Below, piece after piece: positions 45,678 to 55,680 of a stretch of DNA of 64,000 nucleotides (the stretch's first letter is position 1; each line of letters begins with the position of its first letter). The notes below the pieces were generated by a model. That model made no database searches. It saw nothing but the letters and a program-made list of their open reading frames with translations, and had not been told where the DNA came from. A program made the position numbers and the translations under genes. Source of the stretch: Rhodopseudomonas julia. GTDB taxonomy: Bacteria > Pseudomonadota > Alphaproteobacteria > Rhizobiales > Afifellaceae. The stretch is from assembly GCF_030813515.1 (NCBI RefSeq), contig NZ_JAUSUK010000001.1, positions 1,054,001 to 1,118,000 of the forward strand, read 5' to 3'.

Positions 45678-47573
45678 ATGACAGCACGTTTCCTCCGGCT
45701 TCCCCTCGTCTGCCTGCTCACCCTCGGTGGCTTTGTAAGTGCGCAGGCACAGGATGCGGGCCAGCCGCGCGACGAGAAGACCTGGCGTCACGCAACGTCG
45801 CTCATCAAGGAGCCAAAATACGGACCGGATTTCGCCCACTACGATTACGTCAACGTCGATGCGCCGAAGGGTGGCACGCTCAACCAGGTGGCGATCGGCA
45901 CCTTCGACAGCCTCAATCCCTTCATCATCCGCGGCACGGTCGCGGCGGGCCTCGGGTCGATCGTCAATGCGCGCGGCGGCATCGGCTACGACAGTCTGAT
46001 GGAGCCGTCCGAGGAAGAACCGAGCACCAGCTACGCGCTCATCGCCGAGGCGATGAGCTATCCTGATGATTATTCCTCGGCGACCTTCCGGCTCAATCCG
46101 AAGGCGCGCTGGCATGACGGAGAGCCAATCACAGCCGAGGACGTGGTCTGGTCCTTCGAGACACTCAAAGAGATCAACCCGCAGTACAACCAGTACTACC
46201 ACAACGTCGTCAAAGCCGAGATCACTGGCGAGCGTGAGGTCACCTTCACCTTCGACCAGAAGGGCAATCGCGAGCTCCCCAACATCATGGGCGATCTCGT
46301 CATCGTGCCGAAGCATTGGTGGACGGGGACCGACAAGAACGGCAACACGCGCGATATCACTCAGCCGACGCTGGAGCCGCCGCTCTCCTCGGGGCCTTAT
46401 CGGATCAAATCCTTCATCCCGGGCCGCAGCGTGGTCTGGGAGCGCGTGCCGGATTACTGGGGCAAGGATCATCCGCTGCGGGTCGGCCGCTACAATTTCG
46501 ACGAGATCCGCTACGAGTATTTCCGCGATGCGAATGCGTCCTGGGAAGCTTTCACCAAGGGCGGCATCTACGATTTCCGTGCCGAGAACCGTGCCCAGCG
46601 CTGGGCTCAGGGTTACGATTTTCCTGCCGTACAGCGCGGCGACGTCAAGAAGGAAGAATTTGAGACGACGTCGGGCGAGCCCATGCAGGCCTATGTGCTC
46701 AACACCCGCCGGGACAAGTTTGCCGACCGGCGCGTGCGCCGTGCGCTGACGCTCGCCTTCGATTTCGAAAGCCTCAACAAGAACCTTTTCTTCGGCCTCT
46801 ACAGCCGCACCAACAGCTATTTCGAGGGCACCGAGCTCGAAGAGACCGGGCTGCCGGAAGGCCAGGAGCTCGAATATCTCGAGAAGGTGCGCGACAAGGT
46901 CCCGCCCGAGGTCTTCACCGAGGAGTTCAAGCTCCCCGTCTACGACAGCCGCGAGGCGATGCGCGACCATCTCCGCGAGGCGGTGCAGCTTCTGCGTGAG
47001 GCCGGATGGGAGCAGCGCGACGGCGGTCTCTTCAACAAGGAGACGGGCGAGCGCTTCACCATCCAATTTCTCGGCAACGACCCGAACGACGAGAAGGTCT
47101 TCTCACCCTATGCCAACACGCTGCGCCGGCTCGGCATCGAAACATCGATCCGCATCGTCGATGCGGCCCAATATCAGGCGCTGACCGACGATTTCGATTA
47201 CGACGTCATCGCCGGGGTTTTCGGGCAATCGCAGTCGCCGGGCAACGAACAGCGCGAATATTGGGGCTCTTATGCCGCCGATCAGCGCGGCAGCCGCAAC
47301 GCGGCCGGGATCAAGAACGAGGCGGTCGATCAGCTCGTCAATGACATCGTCTACGCACCGGATCGCCAGAGCCTGGTCGCGGCGACCCGCGCCCTCGACC
47401 GCGTGCTCCTGTGGAACTACTACATGGTACCGCAGTGGAATCTGCCGAAAATCTGGCTTGCCTACTGGAACAAGTTCGGCATCCCGGAAGAGCAACCCTC
47501 CTATATGGGCGTCGACGTCTACTCCTGGTGGATCGACCCTGAGAAAGAAAAGAAATTGAGGATGGGAGAGTGA
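45678..47573 (+). CDS. yejA: Peptide/nickel-type ABC substrate-binding protein, YejA-like (copy 1)
   Basis: 631 residues. Signal peptide of about 25 residues (FLRLPLVCLLTLGGFVSAQA). The body belongs to the SBP_bac_5 family: DAPKGGTLNQVAIGTFDSLNPF near residue 65, WHDGEPITAEDVVWSFETLK near 150, LNTRRDKFADRRVRRALTLAFD near 345. The DxxDY-Y(V)N-P-APKGG start is characteristic of YejA, which in E. coli feeds the YejABEF importer for microcin C and other peptides. Copy 1 of a tandem pair; it overlaps copy 2 by 4 bp (GTGA). Confidence 0.92.
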   Translation: MTARFLRLPLVCLLTLGGFVSAQAQDAGQPRDEKTWRHATSLIKEPKYGPDFAHYDYVNVDAPKGGTLNQVAIGTFDSLNPFIIRGTVAAGLGSIVNARGGIGYDSLMEPSEEEPSTSYALIAEAMSYPDDYSSATFRLNPKARWHDGEPITAEDVVWSFETLKEINPQYNQYYHNVVKAEITGEREVTFTFDQKGNRELPNIMGDLVIVPKHWWTGTDKNGNTRDITQPTLEPPLSSGPYRIKSFIPGRSVVWERVPDYWGKDHPLRVGRYNFDEIRYEYFRDANASWEAFTKGGIYDFRAENRAQRWAQGYDFPAVQRGDVKKEEFETTSGEPMQAYVLNTRRDKFADRRVRRALTLAFDFESLNKNLFFGLYSRTNSYFEGTELEETGLPEGQELEYLEKVRDKVPPEVFTEEFKLPVYDSREAMRDHLREAVQLLREAGWEQRDGGLFNKETGERFTIQFLGNDPNDEKVFSPYANTLRRLGIETSIRIVDAAQYQALTDDFDYDVIAGVFGQSQSPGNEQREYWGSYAADQRGSRNAAGIKNEAVDQLVNDIVYAPDRQSLVAATRALDRVLLWNYYMVPQWNLPKIWLAYWNKFGIPEEQPSYMGVDVYSWWIDPEKEKKLRMGE

Positions 47574-49456
47574 TTTCGTTCACCCGCCGAGGCGCTCTCC
47601 TGGGCGCTGCATCGCTTGCAATCGCGCCGAAACTGATCGGCGCGCCAGGGCTCGTCGGAATGGCCGATGCCGCGACGCCCCCCGGCCCCCGACACGGAAT
47701 GTCGCTCTTCGGCGACCTCAAATACGGCGCCGATTTTGCGCATCTGGACTACGTCAAGCCCGATGCGCCGCGCGGCGGGCGGCTCGTCATGGTGCCGAGC
47801 CAGTCCTACTACAATCAGAGCTTTCTCACCTTCAACACGCTCTCCTCTTTCGTCATCCGCGGCGACGCCCCGCCGCTCATGGAGCTCACCTTCGACAGTC
47901 TGATGAAATGGGCGTCCGACGAGCCGGACGCCTGTTACGGTCTGGTGGCGGAAAGCGTCGAGGTGTCGGAAGACGGCCTCACACTGCATTTCCATCTTCG
48001 CCAGGAAGCCCGTTTCAACGACGGCACGCCGCTCGTCGCCGACGACGTCGTCTATTCGATGAATATCCTGAAAGAGAAAGGCCATCCGGACCTGCTTCTG
48101 CCGTTGAAGGAGATGGTTTCCGTCGAGGCGAACGGCGAGCACGATGTCGTCGTCAAACTATCGGGCAAGCATTCTCCGGAACTGAAGCTCGTCGTCGCAC
48201 AGCTGCCGATCTTCTCGCGCGCCTGGTATCAAGGCCGCGCCTTCGATGCTTCGACGCTCGAAGCGCCCCTCGGCTCCGGTCCCTATGAGGTGGGCGAGCT
48301 GCAGCAGGGCCGCTTCATCGAATATCAGCGGGTGGAGGATTACTGGGCCAAGGATCTTCCCATCAATCGCGGCTTTCACAATTTCGACGTGATCCGGCTC
48401 GAATTCTTCCGCGACCGGCAGGCAGGGTTCGAGGCCTTCAAGAAGGGCGCCGTGACCTTCCGTGAAGAGTTTTCCTCAAAGAGCTGGGCGACCGAATATG
48501 ATTTTCCGGCTGTCGTGAGCGGCAAGGTGACGAAGGAATTGACGCCCGACGAAAGGCTTCCCGACTTCCAGGCGTGGTATTTCAACACCCGCCGCGGGAA
48601 ATTCGCCGACCCGGCCACGCGCCAGGCGATCGGCCTCGCCTTCGATTTCGAATGGCTCAACACCAATCTCTTCTACGATTCCTATCGGCGCACGACGTCC
48701 TGGTTTGAAAAATCCGTCTATGCCGCCCAAGGCGAGCCTTCGGACGCGGAACTTGCGATCCTCGAACCCTTCCGGGAAGAATTGCCGGAAGACGTCTTCG
48801 GGCCGGCAGTGGTGCCACCGACCTCCGATGGTTCGGGCGTCGATCGCGACAATCTCCGCAGGGCGGACGAGCTTCTTCGGCAGGCTGGCTGGAGCCGCAA
48901 CGGCGGCCGGCTCGTCAACAACCAGGGCGATGTCCTCTCGGTCGAATTCCTGATTCAGAACGACCCGGTGTCGGAACGCGTTCTCGGCAAATTCGTCGAT
49001 TCGCTTCGCCGCCTCGGTGTCGACGCATCGATCCGCCCCGTCGATTCGGCGCAGTACCAGGCACGCGCCTCGGAGTTCAATTTCGACGTTCTCGGGCTGC
49101 GCTTTCGCTCCACGGCAACGCCCCTGGAATCGCTGCGCGCATCCTATGGCAGCGCCGCCGCGGATCTGCCGGGCTCGCGCAATTATGCGGGCATTCGCCT
49201 CAAAGCGGTCGATGCTCTCATCGATCAGGCGCTCGCGGCCAACGACCGCGACACCCACCGCAACATCCTGCGGGCACTCGACCGGATCTTGCGCGCACAT
49301 TATTTCGTCGTGCCGCAATGGTACCAGGATGCGCATCGCGTGGCGCGTTGGGACATGTTCTCTCGCCCAGAGACAAAGCCGGACTACAATTTTCCTTTCG
49401 AGACCACCTGGTGGTACGACGAGGAGAAGGCCAAGCGAATCGGCATGGCCGGCTGA
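47570..49456 (+). CDS. yejA: Peptide-type ABC substrate-binding protein, YejA-like (copy 2), probable Tat signal
   Basis: 628 residues from a GTG overlapping the copy 1 stop, with GGATGGGAGA just upstream. The N-terminus SFTRRGALLGAASLAIAP fits a twin-arginine signal, unlike copy 1 with an ordinary Sec-type signal. The body follows copy 1: YGADFAHLDYVKPDAPRGGR, FNDGTPLVADDVVYSMNILKE, FNTRRGKFADPATRQAIGLAFD. The two are diverged paralogs along their whole length, which suggests two ligand ranges for one permease. Followed by yejB 29 bp downstream. Confidence 0.92.
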   Translation: MISFTRRGALLGAASLAIAPKLIGAPGLVGMADAATPPGPRHGMSLFGDLKYGADFAHLDYVKPDAPRGGRLVMVPSQSYYNQSFLTFNTLSSFVIRGDAPPLMELTFDSLMKWASDEPDACYGLVAESVEVSEDGLTLHFHLRQEARFNDGTPLVADDVVYSMNILKEKGHPDLLLPLKEMVSVEANGEHDVVVKLSGKHSPELKLVVAQLPIFSRAWYQGRAFDASTLEAPLGSGPYEVGELQQGRFIEYQRVEDYWAKDLPINRGFHNFDVIRLEFFRDRQAGFEAFKKGAVTFREEFSSKSWATEYDFPAVVSGKVTKELTPDERLPDFQAWYFNTRRGKFADPATRQAIGLAFDFEWLNTNLFYDSYRRTTSWFEKSVYAAQGEPSDAELAILEPFREELPEDVFGPAVVPPTSDGSGVDRDNLRRADELLRQAGWSRNGGRLVNNQGDVLSVEFLIQNDPVSERVLGKFVDSLRRLGVDASIRPVDSAQYQARASEFNFDVLGLRFRSTATPLESLRASYGSAAADLPGSRNYAGIRLKAVDALIDQALAANDRDTHRNILRALDRILRAHYFVVPQWYQDAHRVARWDMFSRPETKPDYNFPFETTWWYDEEKAKRIGMAG

Positions 49457-49485
49457 GCTGAGACCGACGAGCCGACGGAGACGGA

Positions 49486-50619
49486 TTGGCAGCCTATATC
49501 CTGAGACGCCTCTTGTTGATGATCCCGACCATCCTCGGGATCATGGCGATCAGCTTCGTCGTCGTGCAGTTTGCTCCGGGCGGGCCCGTAGAGCGCGTGA
49601 TCGCGCAGATCCAGGGCACCGACGTCTCGGCGACGGCACGTATCGGCGGATCGAGCGGCGGCGATTTCTCCGCCGCCGGCAACACCAATCAAAGCGGCTC
49701 GGATGCCGCCATCACCTCCAAATATCGCGGCGCCCAGGGGCTCGACCCGGAGTTCATCCGCCAGCTCGAAAAGCAATTCGGCTTCGACAAACCGCCCCTC
49801 ACCCGCTTCGGGCTGATGCTGTGGAACTATGCCCGCTTCGATTTCGGGGAGAGCTATTTCCGCGATATCTCCGTCATCGACCTCATCAAGGAAAAGCTGC
49901 CTGTCTCCATCTCTCTCGGGCTTTGGATGACGCTTTTGTCGTACGTCATCTCCATCCCGCTCGGGATCCGCAAGGCCGTCAGCGACGGCTCGGTATTCGA
50001 TGTGTGGACCTCTGCCGTCGTCATCATCGCCTATGCGGTGCCGGGCTTCCTCTTCGCGATATTCCTGATCGTGTTCTTCGCCGGCGGTTCCTTCTTCGAC
50101 TGGTTCCCGCTGCGCGGCCTTTGGTCTGAACAATATGCGCGCATGGGCTTTTGGGAATGGATCACCGACCCGGACGCGCTCGTCGATTATTTCTGGCACT
50201 TGGCGCTGCCGCTCATTTCGATGGCACTTGCGGCCTTCGCCACGACCACCCTTCTCACCAAGAATTCTTTCCTCGACGAGATCCGCAAACAATATGTGGT
50301 GACGGCGCGGGCGAAGGGCCTGACGGAACGCCAGGTGCTCTATGGCCATGTCTTCCGCAACGCCATGCTCATCGTCATTTCGGGCTTTCCGGCGGCCTTC
50401 GTCTCGGCGTTTTTCGCCGGCTCGCTCCTGATCGAGACGATCTTCTCGCTCGACGGGCTCGGGCTCCTCTCCTTCGAGAGCGTCATCAACCGCGATTATC
50501 CGGTCGTCTTCGCCACGCTCTACATCTTTTCGCTGATGGGCCTCATCGTGCAGCTCGTCTCCGACCTCACCTACACCTGGATCGATCCTCGGATCGATTT
50601 TGAAAGCCGGGAGGTCTGA
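49486..50619 (+). CDS. yejB: Microcin C/peptide-type ABC permease YejB
   Basis: 377 residues from a TTG start (ACGGAGACGG upstream). It begins AAYILRRLLLMIPTILGIM as permeases of this family do, has FVVVQFAPGGPVERVI, and a polar insert (about residues 45-80, with ARIGGSSGGDFSAAG) typical of YejB. The permease loop is SFLDEIRKQYVVTARAKGLT near residue 265. Six membrane spans. It partners with the next permease. Confidence 0.94.
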   Translation: MAAYILRRLLLMIPTILGIMAISFVVVQFAPGGPVERVIAQIQGTDVSATARIGGSSGGDFSAAGNTNQSGSDAAITSKYRGAQGLDPEFIRQLEKQFGFDKPPLTRFGLMLWNYARFDFGESYFRDISVIDLIKEKLPVSISLGLWMTLLSYVISIPLGIRKAVSDGSVFDVWTSAVVIIAYAVPGFLFAIFLIVFFAGGSFFDWFPLRGLWSEQYARMGFWEWITDPDALVDYFWHLALPLISMALAAFATTTLLTKNSFLDEIRKQYVVTARAKGLTERQVLYGHVFRNAMLIVISGFPAAFVSAFFAGSLLIETIFSLDGLGLLSFESVINRDYPVVFATLYIFSLMGLIVQLVSDLTYTWIDPRIDFESREV

Positions 50620-50622
50620 GCG

Positions 50623-51921
50623 ATGGAGGTCGAGACCGATCCGAAGAAGACGGACGAACCGAGGACGGACGCGCCGAGGACGGAAGGGCCGAGGACGGAA
50701 GGGCCGACGACGCCCACACCGCCGCATGCGCCGGATCCCGGCAAGCCGGAAGCGCCCGCGCCCCTGCCGGGGCAGGAGGCAGCACCCGGCCGCCGACTCT
50801 TCACCATGTCGCCGATCAACAGGCGGCGCTGGGACAATTTCAAGAAGAACCGCCGCGGCTTCTGGTCCTTGTGGCTTTTCCTGCTTCTTTTCGGCCTGTC
50901 GCTGATCGCCGAAGTTCTCGTCAACGACAAGCCGATCGTGCTCTCCTACAAGGGCGAGCTCTATTACCCGATCCTCGTCGATTATCCGGAGGAGACCTTT
51001 GGCGGCTTCCTGGCGACGACGGACTACCGCGACCCGTTCATCTCCGACGAGATCAACGCCAATGGCTGGATGATCTGGCCGCCGATCCATTACTCCTATC
51101 GCACGGTCAATCGCGATTTTCCGACGGAAGAGCTGCGTGAGGCGCTTGGGCGGCCGATCGGCTTTCCCGCTCCGCCGACCTGGCGGATCGCCGGCTCCGT
51201 CTGTCCGGGCGACACGGAGCAGCTCGAACGGTTCTGCGACAAGTCGAACTGGAATTGGCTCGGCACCGACGACCAAGGCCGCGATGTCGTCGCCCGCCTC
51301 GTCTACGGCTTCCGCATATCCGTGCTCTTCGGGCTCGTGCTCACCGTGTTTTCGTCGATCGTCGGCGTCGCGGCCGGTGCCGTGCAAGGCTATTTCGGCG
51401 GGCGCGTCGATCTCTTCTTCCAGCGCTTCATCGAAATCTGGACGGCGATCCCGGCGCTTTATCTCCTCCTCATCATCTCATCGATCCTGCCGCCGGGATT
51501 CTGGGTGCTCCTCGGCATCCTCCTGCTCTTTTCCTGGGTGGCGCTCGTCGGCGTCGTCAGGGCGGAGTTCCTCAGGGCGCGCAATTTCGAATATGTGAAG
51601 GCGGCGCGGGCACTCGGAGTGTCGAACCTCACCATCATGTTCCGGCACCTCCTGCCGAACGCCATGGTGGCGACCCTCACCTTCATGCCGTTCATCCTGA
51701 ACGGCTCGATCACGACGCTGACCTCGCTCGACTTTCTCGGCTTTGGCATGCCGCCTGGCTCGCCATCGCTCGGCGAGCTCCTCGCCCAGGGCAAGGCCAA
51801 TCTTCAGGCGCCCTGGCTCGGCATCACCGGCTTCATCGTCATCTCGCTGATGCTCTCGCTGCTCATCTTCGTCGGCGAGGCGGTGCGCGATGCCTTCGAC
51901 CCGCGCAAGACTTTTGCGTAA
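50623..51921 (+). CDS. yejE: Microcin C/peptide-type ABC permease YejE
   Basis: 432 residues. A polar N-terminal tail of about 50 residues contains repeats of TDAPRTEGPRTEGP before the conserved FTMSPINRRRWDNFKKNRRGF start seen in YejE. A periplasmic loop of about 120 residues follows the first span. Permease core with GTDDQGRDVVARLVYGFRIS and the EAA-type loop REFLRARNFEYVKAARALGVSN-like segment (VRAEFLRARNFEYVKAARAL). Spacing to yejB is 3 bp, so it is coupled. Six membrane spans. Confidence 0.94.
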   Translation: MEVETDPKKTDEPRTDAPRTEGPRTEGPTTPTPPHAPDPGKPEAPAPLPGQEAAPGRRLFTMSPINRRRWDNFKKNRRGFWSLWLFLLLFGLSLIAEVLVNDKPIVLSYKGELYYPILVDYPEETFGGFLATTDYRDPFISDEINANGWMIWPPIHYSYRTVNRDFPTEELREALGRPIGFPAPPTWRIAGSVCPGDTEQLERFCDKSNWNWLGTDDQGRDVVARLVYGFRISVLFGLVLTVFSSIVGVAAGAVQGYFGGRVDLFFQRFIEIWTAIPALYLLLIISSILPPGFWVLLGILLLFSWVALVGVVRAEFLRARNFEYVKAARALGVSNLTIMFRHLLPNAMVATLTFMPFILNGSITTLTSLDFLGFGMPPGSPSLGELLAQGKANLQAPWLGITGFIVISLMLSLLIFVGEAVRDAFDPRKTFA

Positions 51922-51928
51922 GCGACCG

Positions 51929-52135
51929 ATGGCCCATTTTATGGACTTTCTATCCTTGGAGACGCCCATGGGCCCCAAGACCGAGAGAGAGAATGTCGAT
52001 CGGCTCGACAAGGAGGACGTCGCCGAAGAGAGCGTGGAGCGTGTCATGGCAATCGTACGGGAGCTCGGGTCGCCTCCTGCAAGCGCAACAAGCGACCATT
52101 GCGAGCTCTATGACCAGGAAGGACTACCCGGATGA
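51929..52135 (+). CDS. Small acidic open reading frame inside the yej operon
   Basis: 68 codons starting 7 bp after the yejE stop. The product is acidic with a predicted helix (KEDVAEESVERVMAIVREL) and ends LYDQEGLPG. I do not recognise a family, and no clear ribosome-binding site is visible beyond the yejE end. It fills most of the 272-bp gap between yejE and yejF, in which the two genes would normally be adjacent. It may be a real small regulatory or accessory protein, or a remnant; coding is uncertain. Confidence 0.35.
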   Translation: MAHFMDFLSLETPMGPKTERENVDRLDKEDVAEESVERVMAIVRELGSPPASATSDHCELYDQEGLPG

Positions 52136-52193
52136 ACAATCCGCGTCTCTTCAAGGCCAACGATTTCATTCACACAGACATCGAGCGCGCGCT

Positions 52194-53825
52194 TTGACGA
52201 ACACCCCCATCCTCTCGGTTCGCGATCTCTGCGTCGACTTCACACAGGGTGGGCGCACGACGCATGCGGTGCGCCATGTGTCTTTCGACATCGCCGAGAA
52301 GGAGACCGTGGCGCTCGTGGGTGAATCGGGCTCCGGCAAGTCGGTGACGGCACTTTCCGTCTTGCGGCTCCTCACCTATCCGCCGGCGAGCCATCCCTCC
52401 GGAGAAATCTTCTTCCGCGACCGCGAACTTCTGAAAGCCGGCGATCGCACGCTGCGGGAGGTGCGCGGCAACAAGATCTCCATGGTGTTCCAGGAGCCGA
52501 TGTCCTCGCTCAACCCGCTGCACACGGTGGAGCGTCAGGTCGGCGAGGTGCTCGACGTGCACCGCGGCATGAGCGGCAAGGCGGCGCGCGTCAGGGTTCT
52601 GGAGCTTCTTCATCAGGTCGGCATCCGCGAGCCGGAAAGCCGGCTCAGATCCTATCCGCATCAGCTCTCAGGCGGTCAGCGCCAGCGTGTGATGATCGCC
52701 ATGGCGCTTGCCAACGAGCCCGACCTCCTGATCGCCGACGAGCCGACGACGGCGCTCGACGTCACCGTTCAGGCGCAGATCCTGGAGCTTCTCGCTCGCC
52801 TCAAGCGAGAGCAGAACATGGCGCTCCTGTTCATCACCCATGATCTCGGCATCGTGCGCAAAGTGGGGGATCGGGTCTGCGTCATGACCGATGGCGAGAT
52901 CGTCGAGCGCGGGCCGACAGAAGAGATCTTCACCAATCCGCAGCACAGCTATACGCGCCATCTTCTCGCCGCCGAACCCAAAGGCTCGGCACCAGCAACC
53001 GACCGTGATGCGCCTTTCGTCATGGAGGCCGACGATCTCAAGGTCTGGTTCCCGATCAAGCGCGGTTTCCTGCGTCGCACTGTCGGCCATATCAAGGCCG
53101 TGGACGGTATCGACGTCAAAGTGCGCGAGGGCGAAACGCTCGGTGTGGTCGGCGAATCCGGTTCCGGCAAAACCACTCTCGGGCTCGCACTTCTCAGGCT
53201 GATTTCCTCCACCGGCCGCATTGCGTTCCTCGGGCGCGACATCCAGGCGGCGCGTTTCAAGGATACGCGCGCGCTTCGCGCCGACATGCAGATCGTTTTC
53301 CAGGATCCCTACGGCTCGCTGTCGCCGCGCATGATCATCCGCGATATCGTCGGCGAAGGTCTCGCCGTGCACGAACCCGACCTGAAAGCATCGGAGCGTG
53401 ACCGCCGTGTCGTCAAGGCGCTCGCCGAAGTCGGCATCGATCCGGAGACACGGTTTCGCTATCCGCACGAATTCTCCGGCGGGCAGCGCCAGCGTATCGC
53501 CATCGCCCGCGCCATGGTGCTGGAGCCGAAATTCGTCATGCTCGACGAGCCGACCTCAGCCCTCGACATGAGCGTGCAGGCGCAGGTCGTCGATCTCCTG
53601 CGCGATTTGCAGAAGCGCCACGACCTCACCTATCTCTTCATCTCGCACGACCTTAAGGTGGTGCGTGCACTCGCTAACGAGATCATTGTCATGCGCGACG
53701 GCAAGGTGGTGGAAGCCGGGCCTGCTGCGCAGATCTTCGACCATCCGCAGACCGATTACACAAAAGCGCTGATGGCCGCCGCTTTCGATTTGGAAGTCGC
53801 CTACCGGGGAGCCATCAGCACGTGA
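52194..53825 (+). CDS. yejF: Dual-domain ABC ATPase YejF
   Basis: 543 residues with two full ATPase domains. Domain 1: Walker [13 protein letters not shown] (near residue 43), signature [15 protein letters not shown], Walker [13 protein letters not shown]. Domain 2 (from about residue 278): Walker [13 protein letters not shown], signature [15 protein letters not shown], Walker [13 protein letters not shown]. It powers peptide uptake through YejBE. The start is TTG ([12 protein letters not shown]); the frame is open further upstream over yejE, but that is only open frame. Its stop overlaps the hydroxyacid dehydrogenase start by 4 bp. Confidence 0.94.
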   Translation: MTNTPILSVRDLCVDFTQGGRTTHAVRHVSFDIAEKETVALVGESGSGKSVTALSVLRLLTYPPASHPSGEIFFRDRELLKAGDRTLREVRGNKISMVFQEPMSSLNPLHTVERQVGEVLDVHRGMSGKAARVRVLELLHQVGIREPESRLRSYPHQLSGGQRQRVMIAMALANEPDLLIADEPTTALDVTVQAQILELLARLKREQNMALLFITHDLGIVRKVGDRVCVMTDGEIVERGPTEEIFTNPQHSYTRHLLAAEPKGSAPATDRDAPFVMEADDLKVWFPIKRGFLRRTVGHIKAVDGIDVKVREGETLGVVGESGSGKTTLGLALLRLISSTGRIAFLGRDIQAARFKDTRALRADMQIVFQDPYGSLSPRMIIRDIVGEGLAVHEPDLKASERDRRVVKALAEVGIDPETRFRYPHEFSGGQRQRIAIARAMVLEPKFVMLDEPTSALDMSVQAQVVDLLRDLQKRHDLTYLFISHDLKVVRALANEIIVMRDGKVVEAGPAAQIFDHPQTDYTKALMAAAFDLEVAYRGAIST

Positions 53826-54787
53826 CCACTCTTCTTCTTTCCCTCGCCGATTGGGACCCCCGCCGCTGGCTTGAGAACCTCAAGACCGCACTGCCCGAAG
53901 ACGACGTCGTCGCCACAACGCCCGAGGGTGGCTTTGCCGGCGATCCCGCCACCTTGGAACGGGTGGAATATCTTATCACCTGGAAGCCGCGCCCCGACCT
54001 TTTCGACAGCCTGCCCAATCTCAAAGCCATTCTTTCGGTCGGCGCCGGTGTCGATCATCTCGTCGATCTGCCCAACCTTCCGAACGTGCCGATCGCACGC
54101 ATCGTCGATCCCGATCTCACCACGCGGATGACGGAATATGTCGTCTGGCAGGCGCTACATCACGTCCGCCTCGGTCCCGATTATGCGGCGCTACAGAAGG
54201 AAAAGCGCTGGCGACCGCTCTATCAGCCGCCAGCCGGCAAAGTGACGGTCGGGATCATGGGGCTGGGCGTGCTCGGCACGGCCTCGGCGAAGATGCTCAT
54301 GCAGCTTGGCTTCCGCGTGGTCGGATGGAGCCGCCGCCCAAAGATTGTCGCGGGCGTCACCGCCTTTGCCGGCGAAGGCGAGCGCGATGCCTTCCTGGCG
54401 GAAACGGATATCCTCGTCTGCCTTCTGCCCGACACGCCGCAGACACGCGGGATCCTCGACGGGGCGCTCATCTCAAAGCTGCGCACGGATGGCCCGCTCG
54501 GCGGCCCGGTTCTCATCAATGCCGGGCGCGGACAATCTCAAAACGAAGCGGATATTCTGTCAGCCTTGCGCGATGGAACGCTGCGCGGCGCGAGCCTCGA
54601 TGTCTTCCGCACAGAGCCGCTGCCGGCCGATAGTCCGATGTGGACCGCGCCCAATCTCGTGATCACGCCACATATGGCGTCGATTTCGGATCCACATGGC
54701 CTGTCGCCGCTGATCGCGCGGCAGGTGCGCCGCGGCAAAGCCGGCAAGCCGCTTCAGTACGTGGTGGATCGCGACGCCGGGTACTGA
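53822..54787 (+). CDS. Glyoxylate/hydroxypyruvate reductase A-like 2-hydroxyacid dehydrogenase
   Basis: 321 residues from a GTG overlapping the yejF stop by 4 bp. Rossmann motif VGIMGLGVLGTASAKML near residue 142. The catalytic Arg is in INAGRGQSQNEADIL (near residue 235), with the Glu in EPLPADSPMWTAPNL and the His in VITPHMAS (near 282). It reduces glyoxylate or hydroxypyruvate with NADPH. It is placed as the last gene of the yej operon, perhaps to use products of imported peptides. The last 34 bp overlap the convergent FkbM gene. Confidence 0.92.
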   Translation: MTTLLLSLADWDPRRWLENLKTALPEDDVVATTPEGGFAGDPATLERVEYLITWKPRPDLFDSLPNLKAILSVGAGVDHLVDLPNLPNVPIARIVDPDLTTRMTEYVVWQALHHVRLGPDYAALQKEKRWRPLYQPPAGKVTVGIMGLGVLGTASAKMLMQLGFRVVGWSRRPKIVAGVTAFAGEGERDAFLAETDILVCLLPDTPQTRGILDGALISKLRTDGPLGGPVLINAGRGQSQNEADILSALRDGTLRGASLDVFRTEPLPADSPMWTAPNLVITPHMASISDPHGLSPLIARQVRRGKAGKPLQYVVDRDAGY

Positions 54788-55620
54788 GGCAAAACCGGTG
54801 TGAAGGCCATATTGGCTGCGACGATGGTGTTTTCGTCGCTGTGCTCGAGCATCTGAAATCCCATCACTTCCAAGGCACGCTCCACCTTGTCCCAGGCGCC
54901 GACGCGGCCGTGCGCCGGGTTCATGTCGATGGCCAGGAGCCGTGTCCGCTTCAGCGTGCGCACGGCCCCGGCAAGGATCTCCGGCTCAACCCCCTCCGCA
55001 TCGACTTTCATGAAGTCGATCGCAGGCAAGGCCGCAACGGCCGGCAGAGCATCGAGTGGCCAGGCCTCGACGGAGGCGAAGGCGCGCTTTTGCTCCGGGC
55101 GACGGATAAGCGAGCTCGTCGCCCCGTCGGGGGCGAGATGCAGTTTCAGAGCTTCGCGTCCTTTCCACATCGCGCAGGAGACGAGACGGACATTGTCGAG
55201 CCCCCTGACGTTTTGCGCCAGGCAGGCATAAGCGCGCGGATCCGGCTCGATCGCGATGACCGTCGCACCCGCATCGGCACACAGAAGCGTCAACTCACCG
55301 ACATTGGCACCGATATCGATGACGACATCGCTTTCTCGCGGGAAGTACAGCGTGCCGACGGCATATTTCTCGCCCGTCAGATGCAGCCGCGCCCCGATGC
55401 CGCTGCGGTAGCGGGGAACCCGATTGAGGCTTGGCAAAGCAAGACGGCGAAGGCCGTCATCGATGAGGATGCGCTCGGAATCAGGGATAATTTCTACAGG
55501 GCGCCCCCGGCCGTGCCGATGGGCCTGGAAGCTCAAATGCCACTGGTAGTACCGACGCAGCAACGTCTGCGGGCACACCGAAAGAATCGCATTGCCGAAT
55601 TGCCGAGTAGGCAGATGCAT
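54754..55620 (-). CDS. FkbM-family methyltransferase
   Basis: 288 residues from ATG 55620 (a TTG at 55647 would add nine). SAM-binding core: VVIDIGANVGELTLLCADAG near residue 100, IAIEPDPRAY, then FMKVDAEGVEPEILAGA near 213. The first 80 residues are a variable N-terminal region. FkbM enzymes O-methylate sugars or polyketides, often surface glycans. The neighbours give no specific hint (peptide transport, cell wall peptidase). Overlaps the hydroxyacid dehydrogenase by 34 bp, tail to tail. Confidence 0.88.
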   Translation of the reverse strand: MHLPTRQFGNAILSVCPQTLLRRYYQWHLSFQAHRHGRGRPVEIIPDSERILIDDGLRRLALPSLNRVPRYRSGIGARLHLTGEKYAVGTLYFPRESDVVIDIGANVGELTLLCADAGATVIAIEPDPRAYACLAQNVRGLDNVRLVSCAMWKGREALKLHLAPDGATSSLIRRPEQKRAFASVEAWPLDALPAVAALPAIDFMKVDAEGVEPEILAGAVRTLKRTRLLAIDMNPAHGRVGAWDKVERALEVMGFQMLEHSDENTIVAANMAFTPVLPQYPASRSTTY

Positions 55621-55680
55621 GGAGGAATACGCCACGGAAGTCGCCAATTCTTTGCCGACGAAGGGACACGTTTGGTGGCG

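Noticed and set aside
49384-51387. A 667-codon minus-strand frame over yejB and yejE
   Set aside because: Highly charged, His/Asp/Arg-rich translation typical of a shadow frame; permease motifs on the other strand are convincing.
51255-52193. Extension of yejF upstream over yejE
   Set aside because: The extra 313 codons overlap yejE in another frame and do not resemble an ABC ATPase; yejF homology starts at about 52200.
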